This document shows positions 53,762-62,971 of a stretch of DNA of 64,000 nucleotides, piece after piece; position 1 is the stretch's first letter, and every line of letters begins with the position of its first letter. The notes under the pieces were generated by a model, which saw nothing but the letters and a program-made list of their open reading frames with translations, ran no database searches and was not told where the DNA came from. The DNA is taken from positions 2,074,001-2,138,000 of the forward strand of contig NZ_JABTEZ010000001.1 of assembly GCF_015711605.1 (NCBI RefSeq), read 5' to 3'. The position numbers and the translations under genes were made by a program. The stretch is from Planomonospora sp. ID67723. GTDB lineage: Bacteria; Actinomycetota; Actinomycetes; Streptosporangiales; Streptosporangiaceae.

Positions 53762-55012
53762 TCAGCGGGCGGCGTGCTCCACGGGCCGCCCCCCCACGGC
53801 ACCGGTGGACGGCCGGACGCCCAGGGAGGAGACCAGGCCGCGGGTGACCCGGCGTGCGGCGAACCCCGCGCCGTGCACGAACCGCATGACCGGGCCGAAG
53901 GTGTCGGCCGCGGCCAGCCCGACGGTGTACAGGCCGCGGACGGACGTCTCGAAGTTCCGCGAGAGCTTAGGCGAGGTCCCGGTGCGGCGGATCGCGCGGG
54001 TGAGCCTGCCGTCGAGGATGCCGATCCGCCCGACGTCCACCATGTAGCCGGTGGCCGCGATCACGTGGTCGGTGCGGAGCGTTCCCTCCATGCCCGCTCC
54101 GTCTCGCAACGTCAGGGTCACGCCGTCGCGGTGCGCAGCGGCCGCCAGGGTGCGTCCCAGGACCACCGGGACGTGCCCGTCGAAGCGCCTGCGCAGCCAC
54201 CACGATCCCGCCGGGCCCAGGGTCGTCCGGACGATGCGCCGACGGGTCCCCGCCGGCAGGTGGCGCACCGTGTCCGGCAGCTCCGACCAGACCCACGAGC
54301 GCCAGCCGGTGCCCAGCCCGGACAGCGGGGCCAGAGCCCGCCGGAGCGCCGGCCGGCTCACGTCGGGCACGCTGTTCCAGCGCAGGGAGTCCCCCCGGGC
54401 CACCACCCGAGGTCGCGCCCCCGCCTCCAGCAGGAGCGCCGCGGTCTCCAGCGCGGACTGCCCGGCGCCCACCACCGTGACGTCGAGGCCGGCGAACCGC
54501 GACAGGTCGTGGTGCTCGGAGCTGTGCGTCGAGACCTCCGCGGGCAACCCGGAGAGCGCGGCGGGCCGGTGGGCGAAGGGCAGGAACCCCAGCGCCAGGA
54601 CGACCGCCCGGGCCGGAACGGTCTCCCCCGTCTCCAACTCGATGACGAACAGCTCCCCCTCCGCGCGGACCTTGGTCACCTGGGAGGGATCGAGCGCCTC
54701 CCCGACGGCCTGCGATTGGAACCACCTGCCGTAGTCGACGAACGTGTCCACGGGGATGGGCTCGCCGTACGCGCAGGAGAACCCTCTCGGCCGGCAGTAG
54801 GCCTCCAGCCCGTAGTTCCCGCCGGGGTCGGCCAAATTCGACGCGAACGGCTCCGACTTCAGCAGCATCCCGCGTGGCATGTGCCGCTCCCAGGCCTCCA
54901 TCGGACGGCCGTAGACGCGGGCGTCCAGCCCGGCCGCAGTGGCGTGGGCCGCCACGGAGAGGCCGTACGGGCCCGCTCCGACAATGGCGACGTCGATCAT
55001 CGGCGCACGCAT
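53762..55012 (-). CDS. FAD-dependent monooxygenase-like protein
   Basis: 416 residues from ATG 55012 (GAGGAG five bases ahead). FAD motif GAGPYG at 12-17, second dinucleotide motif VTVVGAGQSALETA near residue 190, and ALGFLPFAHRP / AATGYMVDVG, the pattern of NAD(P)H-dependent flavin monooxygenases and lysine/ornithine N-hydroxylase relatives. Lies downstream of the ATP-grasp gene with a 105-base gap and probably shares its promoter. Together they could modify and attach an amino acid or amine; this is inference. Confidence 0.85.
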   Translation of the reverse strand: MRAPMIDVAIVGAGPYGLSVAAHATAAGLDARVYGRPMEAWERHMPRGMLLKSEPFASNLADPGGNYGLEAYCRPRGFSCAYGEPIPVDTFVDYGRWFQSQAVGEALDPSQVTKVRAEGELFVIELETGETVPARAVVLALGFLPFAHRPAALSGLPAEVSTHSSEHHDLSRFAGLDVTVVGAGQSALETAALLLEAGARPRVVARGDSLRWNSVPDVSRPALRRALAPLSGLGTGWRSWVWSELPDTVRHLPAGTRRRIVRTTLGPAGSWWLRRRFDGHVPVVLGRTLAAAAHRDGVTLTLRDGAGMEGTLRTDHVIAATGYMVDVGRIGILDGRLTRAIRRTGTSPKLSRNFETSVRGLYTVGLAAADTFGPVMRFVHGAGFAARRVTRGLVSSLGVRPSTGAVGGRPVEHAAR

Positions 55013-55117
55013 GAATTCTCCTCGATCGTCAGAGATGTCCCGAAAGACAGGGATGTATCGAAAAAAGGGGGGAGCGGGCCCGCCGAATCGGTCCGGGCCG
55101 CGAAGCACCGCCGAAGC

Positions 55118-56398
55118 CTAACGCGACCCGGCGGGGGAATTCCGGCGACGACGTGCGATGCGGGTAAAGCCTCGCTTCAAGGTCTGTCTCGTCATCGCCA
55201 CAAAGGGTTTGGGGTCATCGGCGGAGAACCAGGCGAACTCGTCGGCCTCGCGCACGGAACGCAGCCAGCCCGCGTAGGTCAGCTCTCTGGAGCGCCGGTC
55301 GTGGAACGCGGGAAAAGGATCGTAATTCTCGACCAGGTACGTTCGCCCGTACGCCGCCCGGCTCTCCGGCACGGGCCCGCCGGTGAGGTCGAGATGGAGC
55401 GCGCGCACGAGGTCGAGGCCGTTCGCGTCGGTGAACAGCCGGAACTGCGCCCCCAGCCGGGGGTTGAAGTCCAGCAGGTAATAGACGTCCGCGGCGGCGT
55501 CGTGGCGGAAGTCGAGGTCGAGGATGCCGCGGTAGCCGAGGGCGGCGGCGATCCGGTGCGCCGCCGACTCGACGCGGGGGTTGGGCAGCCACCTGCCCAG
55601 CGTCGTCAGGCCGGCGCGGGGCGGGTACGAGCGCTCCTTGCGGCCCGCCCCGCCGAGCAGGCACGACGAGCCCTCGTCGAAGTAGCCCTGGAAGAACCAG
55701 TCGGAGCCGGAGGTGCCGGGCACGAAGCGCTGGAACAGCAGGTCGCTGCCGTGCCCGGCGGCCTGCCCGAACAGCCGTGCTGCCGCCTGCGGCGTGCGGA
55801 CCGGCGTGGTGGGGCGCAGCCCGGCCCCTGAGGGCAGCAGCCAGGGCTGGGCCCACTTGGCCATCAGCGGGAGCCCGAGCAGGGAGATCGCGGAGGCCAC
55901 GTCGGCCTCGCTCCTGATCACACGGGTCTCGGGCTGGGCGATGCCCAGGCCCGCGCACAGCTCGGACAGGGCCGCCTTGTCGGCGAGCCGCCGGGGCAGC
56001 TCCGATACCTGCCCGGGCAGCAGGAACGACGCGCGGAGCTCGGCGGCGTGCTCGGCGACGAAGATGGCGCCCGCGTCGTCCATCGGAATGAGGAGCGCGC
56101 GGCGCGCGATGCGCGCCGCGATCGACTCCAGCGCGGCGATCAGGGCCTCGGGGGTCCTCGGCCCGTCCGGCCAGCGGTACGCGCGGGTCAGGTGGCGGGA
56201 GCGGGAGGCCGGCGCGTGCGGTCCTTCGAGGATCGCGTGAACCTCCGCTCCGGCACGGCCCAGTGAACGGATCGCCGCCAGCGTGCCGTGATGGAAGACG
56301 TTGTCGTCCAGGCGGAGGATCAGGGCCGGTGTGCCCGCGTCGACCCGGATCCGTTCTTCGTGCAGCTTGTTGTTTTCTGCCGATTTGGTCGCGTTCAT
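55118..56398 (-). CDS. ATP-grasp carboxylate-amine ligase
   Basis: 426 residues. ATP-grasp fold with N-terminal Rossmann-like part (LILRLDDNVFHHGTLAAIRSLGRAG), lid motif LPLMAKWAQPWLLPSG, and metal-binding GILDLDFRHD and YYLLDFNPRLGAQFRLF. The layout is of the D-aspartate-ligase/carbamoyl-phosphate-synthase-like group, forming an amide or ester between a carboxylate and an amine with ATP. A perfect TATAAT box (minus strand, 56452-56457) lies about 54 bases before the ATG. It borders the exopolysaccharide cluster, so decorating a polysaccharide or peptide is plausible. Confidence 0.87.
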   Translation of the reverse strand: MNATKSAENNKLHEERIRVDAGTPALILRLDDNVFHHGTLAAIRSLGRAGAEVHAILEGPHAPASRSRHLTRAYRWPDGPRTPEALIAALESIAARIARRALLIPMDDAGAIFVAEHAAELRASFLLPGQVSELPRRLADKAALSELCAGLGIAQPETRVIRSEADVASAISLLGLPLMAKWAQPWLLPSGAGLRPTTPVRTPQAAARLFGQAAGHGSDLLFQRFVPGTSGSDWFFQGYFDEGSSCLLGGAGRKERSYPPRAGLTTLGRWLPNPRVESAAHRIAAALGYRGILDLDFRHDAAADVYYLLDFNPRLGAQFRLFTDANGLDLVRALHLDLTGGPVPESRAAYGRTYLVENYDPFPAFHDRRSRELTYAGWLRSVREADEFAWFSADDPKPFVAMTRQTLKRGFTRIARRRRNSPAGSR

Positions 56399-56676
56399 TA
56401 AATGTGCCCGCCATGTACTTCAGGGATCTGGTCGTCGATATTGGCCGCTTATTATATGAAGTCACTCCGTTGCGCTGGGCCGGGCGCGCCGGTGGGCCGC
56501 TGAGGTCGTCCTTCCGGTGGAAGACCTGCCTGCGGAATGTCGCCAATAGCGGCATTCCCTCTTGATCCGCGACCTGAAATCCGGCGCCATGTATATTCCC
56601 GTGCGGTTCTATATGGTGGGTCGAGGCCCGCCGGACCGCGGTCACCGCAGAAACGGGCGCACGGGGATGAGAGAAA
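56399..56676. promoter_or_regulatory. Divergent AT-rich region between ATP-grasp and GH26 genes
   Basis: Minus-strand TATAAT at 56452-56457 is the only consensus -10 seen in the window. GGAATG-t-CGC (56534-56543) and GCG-g-CATTCC (56549-56558) form a 25-base imperfect dyad. GCCATGTA occurs twice (56412, 56588) in direct orientation. No gene is present. Confidence 0.5.
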
Positions 56677-57804
56677 ATGAGGATCGGAAAGGCGCACGTC
56701 CACAGACTGCTCGTCGCGGCCGCCTTCCTGGCGGCGCTGTGCCTGCCCGGCACGATCGCCGACACCAGCCGGGATCCGTCCGCCCGGACCGTCCCCTTCG
56801 GCGTCTTCCTCGCCTCCGACGCGCGCGGCACCGAGCGCCTGCCCGCCTTCGAGTCCTGGCTCGGTGGCCGGGAGGCGACCGTCGGCCGGACCTACCTTCC
56901 CGGTGACAACTGGCTCGCCCTCCAGGGGCCGGAGTTCATCCTGGGCCCCTGGACCCGCTGGCGCGCGGAGAAGCCGGGACGGGTCCTGGCGCTCAACGTG
57001 CCCATGGTGGCGCCGAACGAGGGCAGACTGCCCGACCCCGCGGTCGCGGCGCTCCTCGGCGCGGGCGCGGGCGGTGCGTTCGACCTCTTCTTCCGGACGC
57101 TGGCGACCCGGCTGGTCGCGGGCGGCGCGGCCGACACGATCATCGTGCTGGGCTGGGAGATGAACGGGACGACCTACTCCAGCCGCTGCGCCCCCGATCC
57201 CCGGGCGTGGAAGGCCTACTGGCGGCGGATCGTCACCACGATGCGCTCGGTGCAGGGGCAGCGATTCCGCTTCGACTTCGCACCGAGCCGCGGTCCTGAC
57301 GCCATCCCGTGGCCGGAGTGCTACCCCGGCGACGACGTGGTCGACATCATCGGCATGGACACCTACGACCAGCCGCCGGGCGAGACCTTCGCCGACTATG
57401 TCGGCCAGCCGTACGGCATGCGGTACCACGTGGACTTCGCGCGGGCGCACGGCAAGCCGATCTCGTTCCCGGAGTGGGGGCTGTTCCGCAGAGGCGACCG
57501 CTCCGAGTACGTGCGGGAGATGCTGGAGTGGATCTCCGCGCATGACGTCGCCTACCACTCGATCTCCGACTACTGCCCGCACGGGATCTGGCAGTGCCCG
57601 GCGAACCCGGACTCCTCGGAGGTCTTCCGCCGATACCTGGACAGCACCCCGCCGCCGCCGCGCCCCGCCCCGATGCCGGGGACGCTTCCGGTCCCGGCGA
57701 CCCGGCACGTCAGCGCGGCCAGCCGGTCCAGCGACGACCGCAGGTCGAAGTCCGCCGCCCGGGCGGCGCCGGCCTCCCCCTCCTTCCGGGCGAGTGCGGG
57801 ATGA
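56677..57804 (+). CDS. Secreted GH26 endo-mannanase-like glycosidase
   Basis: 375 residues. Signal peptide or anchor (HRLLVAAAFLAALCLPGTIA). TIM-barrel with acid/base Glu161 in VLGWEMNGT and nucleophile Glu266 in ISFPEWGLF, the two catalytic residues of GH26. The catalytic domain ends near residue 325; the Pro/Ser/Arg tail from 57650 runs antisense through the end of the opposing glycosyltransferase gene (235-base overlap), so the true C-terminus is uncertain. In exopolysaccharide loci such enzymes trim or release the polymer. Confidence 0.87.
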   Translation: MRIGKAHVHRLLVAAAFLAALCLPGTIADTSRDPSARTVPFGVFLASDARGTERLPAFESWLGGREATVGRTYLPGDNWLALQGPEFILGPWTRWRAEKPGRVLALNVPMVAPNEGRLPDPAVAALLGAGAGGAFDLFFRTLATRLVAGGAADTIIVLGWEMNGTTYSSRCAPDPRAWKAYWRRIVTTMRSVQGQRFRFDFAPSRGPDAIPWPECYPGDDVVDIIGMDTYDQPPGETFADYVGQPYGMRYHVDFARAHGKPISFPEWGLFRRGDRSEYVREMLEWISAHDVAYHSISDYCPHGIWQCPANPDSSEVFRRYLDSTPPPPRPAPMPGTLPVPATRHVSAASRSSDDRRSKSAARAAPASPSFRASAG

Positions 57805-58835
57805 CGGAGCCGTACGGCGATCGCCCCGGCGAGGGCGGCGGCGTCCTCCGGCGGGACGAGCGCGCCGACCCCGCCGGTGACCACCTCCGACAGGCCGGGC
57901 ACGTCGGAGGCGACCAGCGCCCGGCCGCTCGCCAGCGCCTCCAGCGCGGTCAGCGGCAAGCCCTCCCAGCGTGAGGGGAGCACGACGAGGTCGGCCGCGG
58001 CGTACCAGGGGCGCACGTCCCGGACGGGCTCGGCGAACAGCACGCCGGGCCCGGCGGTCGCGCGCAGGACGGGCCGGAGGTCGCCGTCGCCGACGATCGC
58101 CAGGAGGGCGCCGGGGCACTCCGCCGCAACCCGTTGCCACGCCTCGGCCAGCACGTCCTGACCCTTCTGGCGGGTGACCCGCCCGACGCACACCGCCACG
58201 GGGGAGTGTTCGGGCAGGCCGAGCCGCGCGCGGGCCGCCGTACGGGCTCCGGCGCCGGCCGGGCGGAACCGGTCCAGGTCCACCCCGTTGCGGACGACCG
58301 CCACCTCTCCCTTCAGGCCCCGCTCCCCGGCGAGCGCGGCCTCCCCCTCGCCCACGCACACGAGCAGGCCGGTCCAGCGGGCGGCCGCGCGCTCCCAGGC
58401 CAGGGCGGCCCGCGCCGTCGTTCCCCGGGCGGCCAGCCAGGACCAGCCGTGCGGCTGGAAGAGCGTGGGAACCGCGCCGCGCAGCGCCATGCGACCGGCC
58501 AGCCCGGCCTTCGAGGAGTGCAGGTGGACGGCGTGCGGACGCAACAGCGCGACCAGGCGGTGCAGCCGCCGGGCCTCGCCCGGCAGGCGCCCCGGGTCCG
58601 GGGACCTGCGCGCGTCCCACTCCAGCCACCGGACGCCGAGCGCGGCCAGGTCGACGGGCAGGCACCCCCGTCCGGGGCAGGCGACGGCCACGTCCCAGCC
58701 GCGCCGCGCCTGGTCGGCGGCGACGGCGGCCACGTAGGCCGCCACCCCGCCCTCCACGGGCTGGGTGACGTGCAGCACCGACGGGGTGGCGTCCCGGCCG
58801 GGGCCCGCCCCCCGATCGTTCCCGGGTCCGTTCAC
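57570..58835 (-). CDS. GT4-family glycosyltransferase
   Basis: 421 residues, GT-B fold. N-terminal VLHVTQPVEGGVAAYVAAVAADQARRG, acceptor region HLHSSKAGLAGRMALRG, and C-terminal donor domain AVCVGRVTRQKGQDVLAEAW, VLPSRWEGLPLTALEALASGRALVASDVPGLSEVV with the EX7E-like Glu residues. The last about 40 residues are low-complexity and overlap the GH26 gene. GTG 58835 overlaps the Wzz-like stop (GTGA). Cytoplasmic, adds a sugar to the lipid-linked repeat unit. Confidence 0.9.
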   Translation of the reverse strand: MNGPGNDRGAGPGRDATPSVLHVTQPVEGGVAAYVAAVAADQARRGWDVAVACPGRGCLPVDLAALGVRWLEWDARRSPDPGRLPGEARRLHRLVALLRPHAVHLHSSKAGLAGRMALRGAVPTLFQPHGWSWLAARGTTARAALAWERAAARWTGLLVCVGEGEAALAGERGLKGEVAVVRNGVDLDRFRPAGAGARTAARARLGLPEHSPVAVCVGRVTRQKGQDVLAEAWQRVAAECPGALLAIVGDGDLRPVLRATAGPGVLFAEPVRDVRPWYAAADLVVLPSRWEGLPLTALEALASGRALVASDVPGLSEVVTGGVGALVPPEDAAALAGAIAVRLRHPALARKEGEAGAARAADFDLRSSLDRLAALTCRVAGTGSVPGIGAGRGGGGVLSRYRRKTSEESGFAGHCQIPCGQ

Positions 58836-59473
58836 AGGGCGCTTCGCCCGGGGAACGCGGGTCGCAGCCGGGCCAGGTTCCGCAGGAGCGGCAGGTCGCG
58901 GACGGCGGGGATCGGGAACGGCGGCGCGAGGCAGGCCAGGCCGCCGACCAGGACGCCGCCCGCCGCGCCGACCGCGGCGGCGAGCACCGGCAGGGGAGAG
59001 GAGGGCACCGCCGGGGGAAGGGCCTTGGTGAAGGTGACGAGGCGCACCCGGGTGCTGGCCGCCTGGCGGTTGGCGTAGGCGATCAGGGCGCCCGCCACGG
59101 CGTTGACCTGGTCCGCGGCCTCTCGCGGGTCGTCGGCGGACGCGCTCAGCCCCACCAGCGGGGCGTCCGGCGAGGCCGACGCCCGCACCGCGCGCCGCAG
59201 CCGCTCGGCCACGGCGGGCAGGGCCGCGTCGTCGCCCACGGTCGCGGCCAGGATCGAGGGCTGAGTGGCGATCCGCGTGTAGGCCTGGGCGAAGTTCACC
59301 GCCAGGGCGTTACCGCCCGGGTCGGCGGGGACCACCGCCACGTAGGCGTCGGCGGTGTAGACGGGCCCCCTCGCCAGCGAGAAGCCCAGACCCGCCAGGG
59401 CCCCCAGGATCACGGCGACCGCCAGCGGCCACCATCGCCGCGGACCGGCCGCGGTCACCGCAGGATCGCTCAT
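58832..59473 (-). CDS. Wzz/YveK-like polysaccharide chain-length protein
   Basis: 213 residues. Helix 1 (about 13-33, WWPLAVAVILGALAGLGFSLA), an extracytoplasmic part with YTADAYVAVVPADPGG and DPREAADQVNAVAGALIAYANR, and helix 2 (about 163-185, LPVLAAAVGAAGGVLVGGLACL). This is the polysaccharide co-polymerase layout, but without a fused or adjacent tyrosine kinase. Its ATG overlaps the preceding GT4 stop. It would set the length of polymer made by the Wzy protein. Confidence 0.85.
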   Translation of the reverse strand: MSDPAVTAAGPRRWWPLAVAVILGALAGLGFSLARGPVYTADAYVAVVPADPGGNALAVNFAQAYTRIATQPSILAATVGDDAALPAVAERLRRAVRASASPDAPLVGLSASADDPREAADQVNAVAGALIAYANRQAASTRVRLVTFTKALPPAVPSSPLPVLAAAVGAAGGVLVGGLACLAPPFPIPAVRDLPLLRNLARLRPAFPGRSAL

Positions 59474-60600
59474 CGCAGCTCCTTCTGTTCTGTGTGGCGC
59501 CCCGCGACCGGGAGACCCTGCCCGAGCACCCGCTCGTACAGGGCCTCGGTCCGGGCGGCGTGACGGCGGATGTCGTAGTGCGCGACGGCGCGGGGAGGCG
59601 GCAGCCGCAGGGGGCCGGTGGCGGCGAGCGTGCGGAGCTCGGTGCGCAGGTGGTCCGGGTCGGGCAGGATGCGCCGGGCTCCCGGGGCGGCGTCCGGAGG
59701 CAGCTCGTCCAGGGCCGGGCAGCTGGCGTAGAGCACGGGCAGCCCGGAGGCGAGCCCTTCGATGACGGCCAGACCGAACGTCTCCTCCTGCGACGGGGAG
59801 GCGAGCACGTCCATGGCCGACAGCAGCGCGGGCACGTCCATCGACTCGCCGGCGAACACCACCCGGCGCTCGACGCCGAGGTCGCGGGCGAGGTCTTCGA
59901 GCGCTCCGCGTGCGGAACCCTCCCCGGCCAGGAGGAGCACGGCCTCCTCGAAGCCCCGCAGGGCCCTCACCAGGACGTCGAAGCGCTTGCCTGGCTCCAG
60001 CCGTCCCACGCCGCCGACCACGAACGCGCCCGGTGCGATGCCCAGCCTGGCCCGGGCCTGGCCGCCGAGCCGGGGGTCGTGGCGGAAGGCCTGGCCGTCG
60101 AGTCCGTTCGGGATCACCTCGATCCGGGAGGGCGGAACCCCCCACCCGGTGAGCCGGTCCGCCACGGCCCGGGAGACCGCCACGGTGACGTCGCCCATGG
60201 CCTCGGTGACCCGGTACAGCGCGCGGACCCCCGCGCCCGCGCGGCGCCCCTCGATCCGGGCCTCCCCGAGCGAGTGCTCGGTCGCGACGATCGCGGGCAC
60301 GCCCGCGAGCTGGGCCGCCACCCTCCCGTACACGCAGGCGCGGTACAGGTGGGTGTGGACCACGTCGTAGCGGCCCGCCCGCATCAGGCGGGCCAGCCGG
60401 CCCACCGCGCGCAGGTCGAGGTTGCCCCGCATGCCGAGGCGGTGCACGGGAGTGCCCTCGGCCTCCACGGCCTCGGCGACGGCGCCCGCACCGGTGAGCA
60501 CGGCGACCTCGCACCGGGCGGCCAGGTGCGGCAGCATGGCCCGCAGCTGCTGCTCGGCGCCTCCGGCGGCGAGGCCGGTGATGACGTGCAGGACTCTCAT
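59470..60600 (-). CDS. GT4-family glycosyltransferase
   Basis: 376 residues. Starts MRVLHVITGLAAGGAEQQLRAMLPHLA, the classical GT4 glycine-rich loop, with VVHTHLYRACVYGRVAAQL, VIPNGLDGQAFR, GVGRLEPGKRFDVLVRAL and SQEETFGLAVIEGLASGLPVL in the donor site. The last matches the EX7E signature. Overlaps neighbours on both sides (ATGA), so tightly cotranslated. Confidence 0.92.
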   Translation of the reverse strand: MRVLHVITGLAAGGAEQQLRAMLPHLAARCEVAVLTGAGAVAEAVEAEGTPVHRLGMRGNLDLRAVGRLARLMRAGRYDVVHTHLYRACVYGRVAAQLAGVPAIVATEHSLGEARIEGRRAGAGVRALYRVTEAMGDVTVAVSRAVADRLTGWGVPPSRIEVIPNGLDGQAFRHDPRLGGQARARLGIAPGAFVVGGVGRLEPGKRFDVLVRALRGFEEAVLLLAGEGSARGALEDLARDLGVERRVVFAGESMDVPALLSAMDVLASPSQEETFGLAVIEGLASGLPVLYASCPALDELPPDAAPGARRILPDPDHLRTELRTLAATGPLRLPPPRAVAHYDIRRHAARTEALYERVLGQGLPVAGRHTEQKELR

Positions 60601-61316
60601 CGGGTGCGCCCCCACCGCAGGTGGTGCCGGGCGCGCTTGACCCGCAGCCGGAGCGGCCCGTCCCCGTCCCCGATGTAGGTGCGCGCCAGCGCGTGCCGGC
60701 CGCTGTGCTGGGAGCGCCAGATCGCGCACGCGTAGGAGTAGCCGGCCGCGCGGACCGCGTCCACCTCGCGGGCGCCCGCCAGGCCGTACGGGTAGGCGAA
60801 GCCGGTGACGTCGCGGTCGAGCACGTCCTCCAGGATCGCCCGGCTCTCCTTCAGCTCGAGGTCCAGCTCGGTGTCGTCGGCCATCTCCAGGAACATGTGG
60901 TTGACGGTGTGCGAGGCGACCTCCATGCCCGCGCGGGAGACCTGGCGGAGCTCGTCGGCGGTCATCAGCGTCTTGCGCGGGCCGTCCCCGTCCCAGACGT
61001 TGTGCCCGCCCAGGTGCCCGGCGACGGCGAAAACGGTCGCGGTGAAGCCGTACCGCACCAGGACGGGCACCACCTCGGTGGCGAAGTCGGTGTACCCGTC
61101 GTCGAAGGTGAGACCGACCAGCCCCCGCGCCTGGCCGGACGCCTCGGCGGTGAACAGGTCGCGCATCGACACCCCGCGCAGCCCGCGCCGCCTCAGCCAG
61201 GCCATCTGCGCGGCGAACCGGCGGGGGGAGACGGTGATGAGGAGCGGGTCGCTCCCGTACTCCTGCACCGAGTGGTACATCAGGATGTACGGCATGGCCT
61301 CCGGCTGCCCGGTCAT
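60597..61316 (-). CDS. Polysaccharide deacetylase (CE4/NodB)
   Basis: 239 residues. NodB motifs: LTFDDGYTDFATEVVPVL (catalytic base Asp and metal Asp), SHTVNH (two metal His) and FAYPYGLAG. There is no signal peptide (MTGQPEAMPYILMYHSVQE), so it may act on cytoplasmic-face, lipid-linked intermediates. It would remove N-acetyl groups from hexosamines of the repeat unit. Overlaps both neighbours by four bases. Confidence 0.92.
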   Translation of the reverse strand: MTGQPEAMPYILMYHSVQEYGSDPLLITVSPRRFAAQMAWLRRRGLRGVSMRDLFTAEASGQARGLVGLTFDDGYTDFATEVVPVLVRYGFTATVFAVAGHLGGHNVWDGDGPRKTLMTADELRQVSRAGMEVASHTVNHMFLEMADDTELDLELKESRAILEDVLDRDVTGFAYPYGLAGAREVDAVRAAGYSYACAIWRSQHSGRHALARTYIGDGDGPLRLRVKRARHHLRWGRTR

Positions 61317-62971
61317 GGCCGCTCCCCTCCTGGTGTGAAGCCGATCATTTTCGCGATCTCCTTGGATCCGGTGGCTGTCGCCACGACGATGAACACGAGC
61401 CCGACCACGGCTGCGCCGAGGGTCAGGGCGACGATGGCGGGCAGTCCCGCCAGGACGGGACGGGCGAGCCAGCCGGCCCCGGCGGCCGCCGCGGCGGCGA
61501 GCGCCGGGCGGGCGAGGGCCGGCAGGACGGCGCGCGCCGGAGGAAACGGCACCGGGCCGCCCCGCCGCAGGCCCGCCAGAAGCATTGCCGCGGCGAGCGT
61601 GATGCCCGCCGCGTTGGCCGCGGTGATCCCCGCGGTCCCCCAGCGGGGCGCGGTGACGGCGGCCAGGGCGGCCGTCACGGTCAGGCCGGCGGCCATCGCG
61701 GCCGCCGGGTACCAGGTCGGCCGCTCCGCGCAGAAGAACACCCGGCCCAGGACGCCGACGACCGTGTGACCGAGCAGGCCGAGCGAGTAGACCCGCACGA
61801 TCAGGGCGGTCGCGGCCGTGTCCGTCTCGGTGAATGCCCCGTACTGCAGGAGCAGCGCGACGATCTCCGGGGCGAACACGGCGAGGAAGGCGGAGCCGGA
61901 CAGTGTGATCGCCCCGGTCAGCGCGAGGTCACCGGTGATCCGGCGGCGGGCCGCGCCGGCGTCCCCGGAGGACATGCTCCGCACGAGCGCGGGGAAGGTC
62001 ACCGTGGCGACGATGAGCGAGAGCGTCATCGGCACCTGCGCGATCTTCTGCGCGTAGTTCAGGTGGGAGATGGAGCCAGGGGGGAGCGAGGAGCCGACGA
62101 AGCGCTCGACGAAGACCTGACCCTGGCGGGACAGGGTGAACGCGGCGATCGGTACGAACGCCGCCAGCGAGACCGCCGCCCCGGTCGTCCCCCGGTGGGG
62201 CAGCCCGACGTGCCGCAGGAACGCGGGGGCCTGGACCGCCACCATGAGGGCGCCGCCGCACGCCACCCCCAGCGCGGCGCCGACCACGCCCAGCGGCTCG
62301 TGGAGGGCGACGATGAAGAGGATGACGGGCACGTTGTAGGCGGCGTTGACCGCTGCGGGAGGACCGAACACCTGGTGGGCGCGGAGCGCCGCGCTCAGAT
62401 AGCCCGCCAGCCCGAACATCAGGACGGTGACCGCGGTGATCCGCGTGCACCGTACGGCGAGCCCGGGGTCGGTGAGGCCGGGCGCCAGCGCCTCGACGAT
62501 CAGCGGAGCCTCGAGCGCCGTCATCCCGGCGGCCAGGACGAGACCGGTCAGGACGCGCGGCAGCGTGGCGGAGACCACCTGCCGGACATCGCCGCCCTGC
62601 TCGACCGCCCGGCTGAAGACCGGGATCAGCAGGAACGCCATCGCCCCCTCGATGAGCAGCGGCGCAACGGTCTCCGGCACGGTCCACGCCACCAGGAAGG
62701 CGTCCGTGCTCCCGGTCGCGCCGAAGAAGCGCGCGAGCAGGAGGTCACGGCCGAACCCGAGGGCGGAGCCGAGCGCGACCAGCGCCGCCGTGACGGTGAC
62801 GGCGCGCAGGAAGGGCCTCCGCAGGGGGGCCCGGTGCCGGCCGGCGGGCGGTTTGGCCGGGGGCGCGGGGGCCGCCCGGAGGGGACGGGAGCGGGTGGGG
62901 CGGGAGTGGGCGGGACGGGGGCGGGGCAGCCGGTCCCGGTGCCGGCCGACGGGCGGCTTGGCGAGGGTCAC
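61313..62971 (-). CDS. MurJ/Wzx-like lipid-linked oligosaccharide flippase
   Basis: 552 residues, 13-14 membrane helices. GTG 62971 overlaps the upstream polymerase stop (GTGA). After a 65-residue Arg/Pro-rich cytoplasmic extension come FLRAVTVTAALVALGSALGFGRDLLLARFFGATGSTDAFLVAWT, the first MVIN-family helices, and NYAQKIAQVPMTLSLIVATVTFPALV. Position between polymerase and glycosyltransferase genes suggests it flips the exopolysaccharide repeat unit and not lipid II. The N-terminal extension is duplicated DNA (see repeat). Confidence 0.88.
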   Translation of the reverse strand: MTLAKPPVGRHRDRLPRPRPAHSRPTRSRPLRAAPAPPAKPPAGRHRAPLRRPFLRAVTVTAALVALGSALGFGRDLLLARFFGATGSTDAFLVAWTVPETVAPLLIEGAMAFLLIPVFSRAVEQGGDVRQVVSATLPRVLTGLVLAAGMTALEAPLIVEALAPGLTDPGLAVRCTRITAVTVLMFGLAGYLSAALRAHQVFGPPAAVNAAYNVPVILFIVALHEPLGVVGAALGVACGGALMVAVQAPAFLRHVGLPHRGTTGAAVSLAAFVPIAAFTLSRQGQVFVERFVGSSLPPGSISHLNYAQKIAQVPMTLSLIVATVTFPALVRSMSSGDAGAARRRITGDLALTGAITLSGSAFLAVFAPEIVALLLQYGAFTETDTAATALIVRVYSLGLLGHTVVGVLGRVFFCAERPTWYPAAAMAAGLTVTAALAAVTAPRWGTAGITAANAAGITLAAAMLLAGLRRGGPVPFPPARAVLPALARPALAAAAAAGAGWLARPVLAGLPAIVALTLGAAVVGLVFIVVATATGSKEIAKMIGFTPGGERP

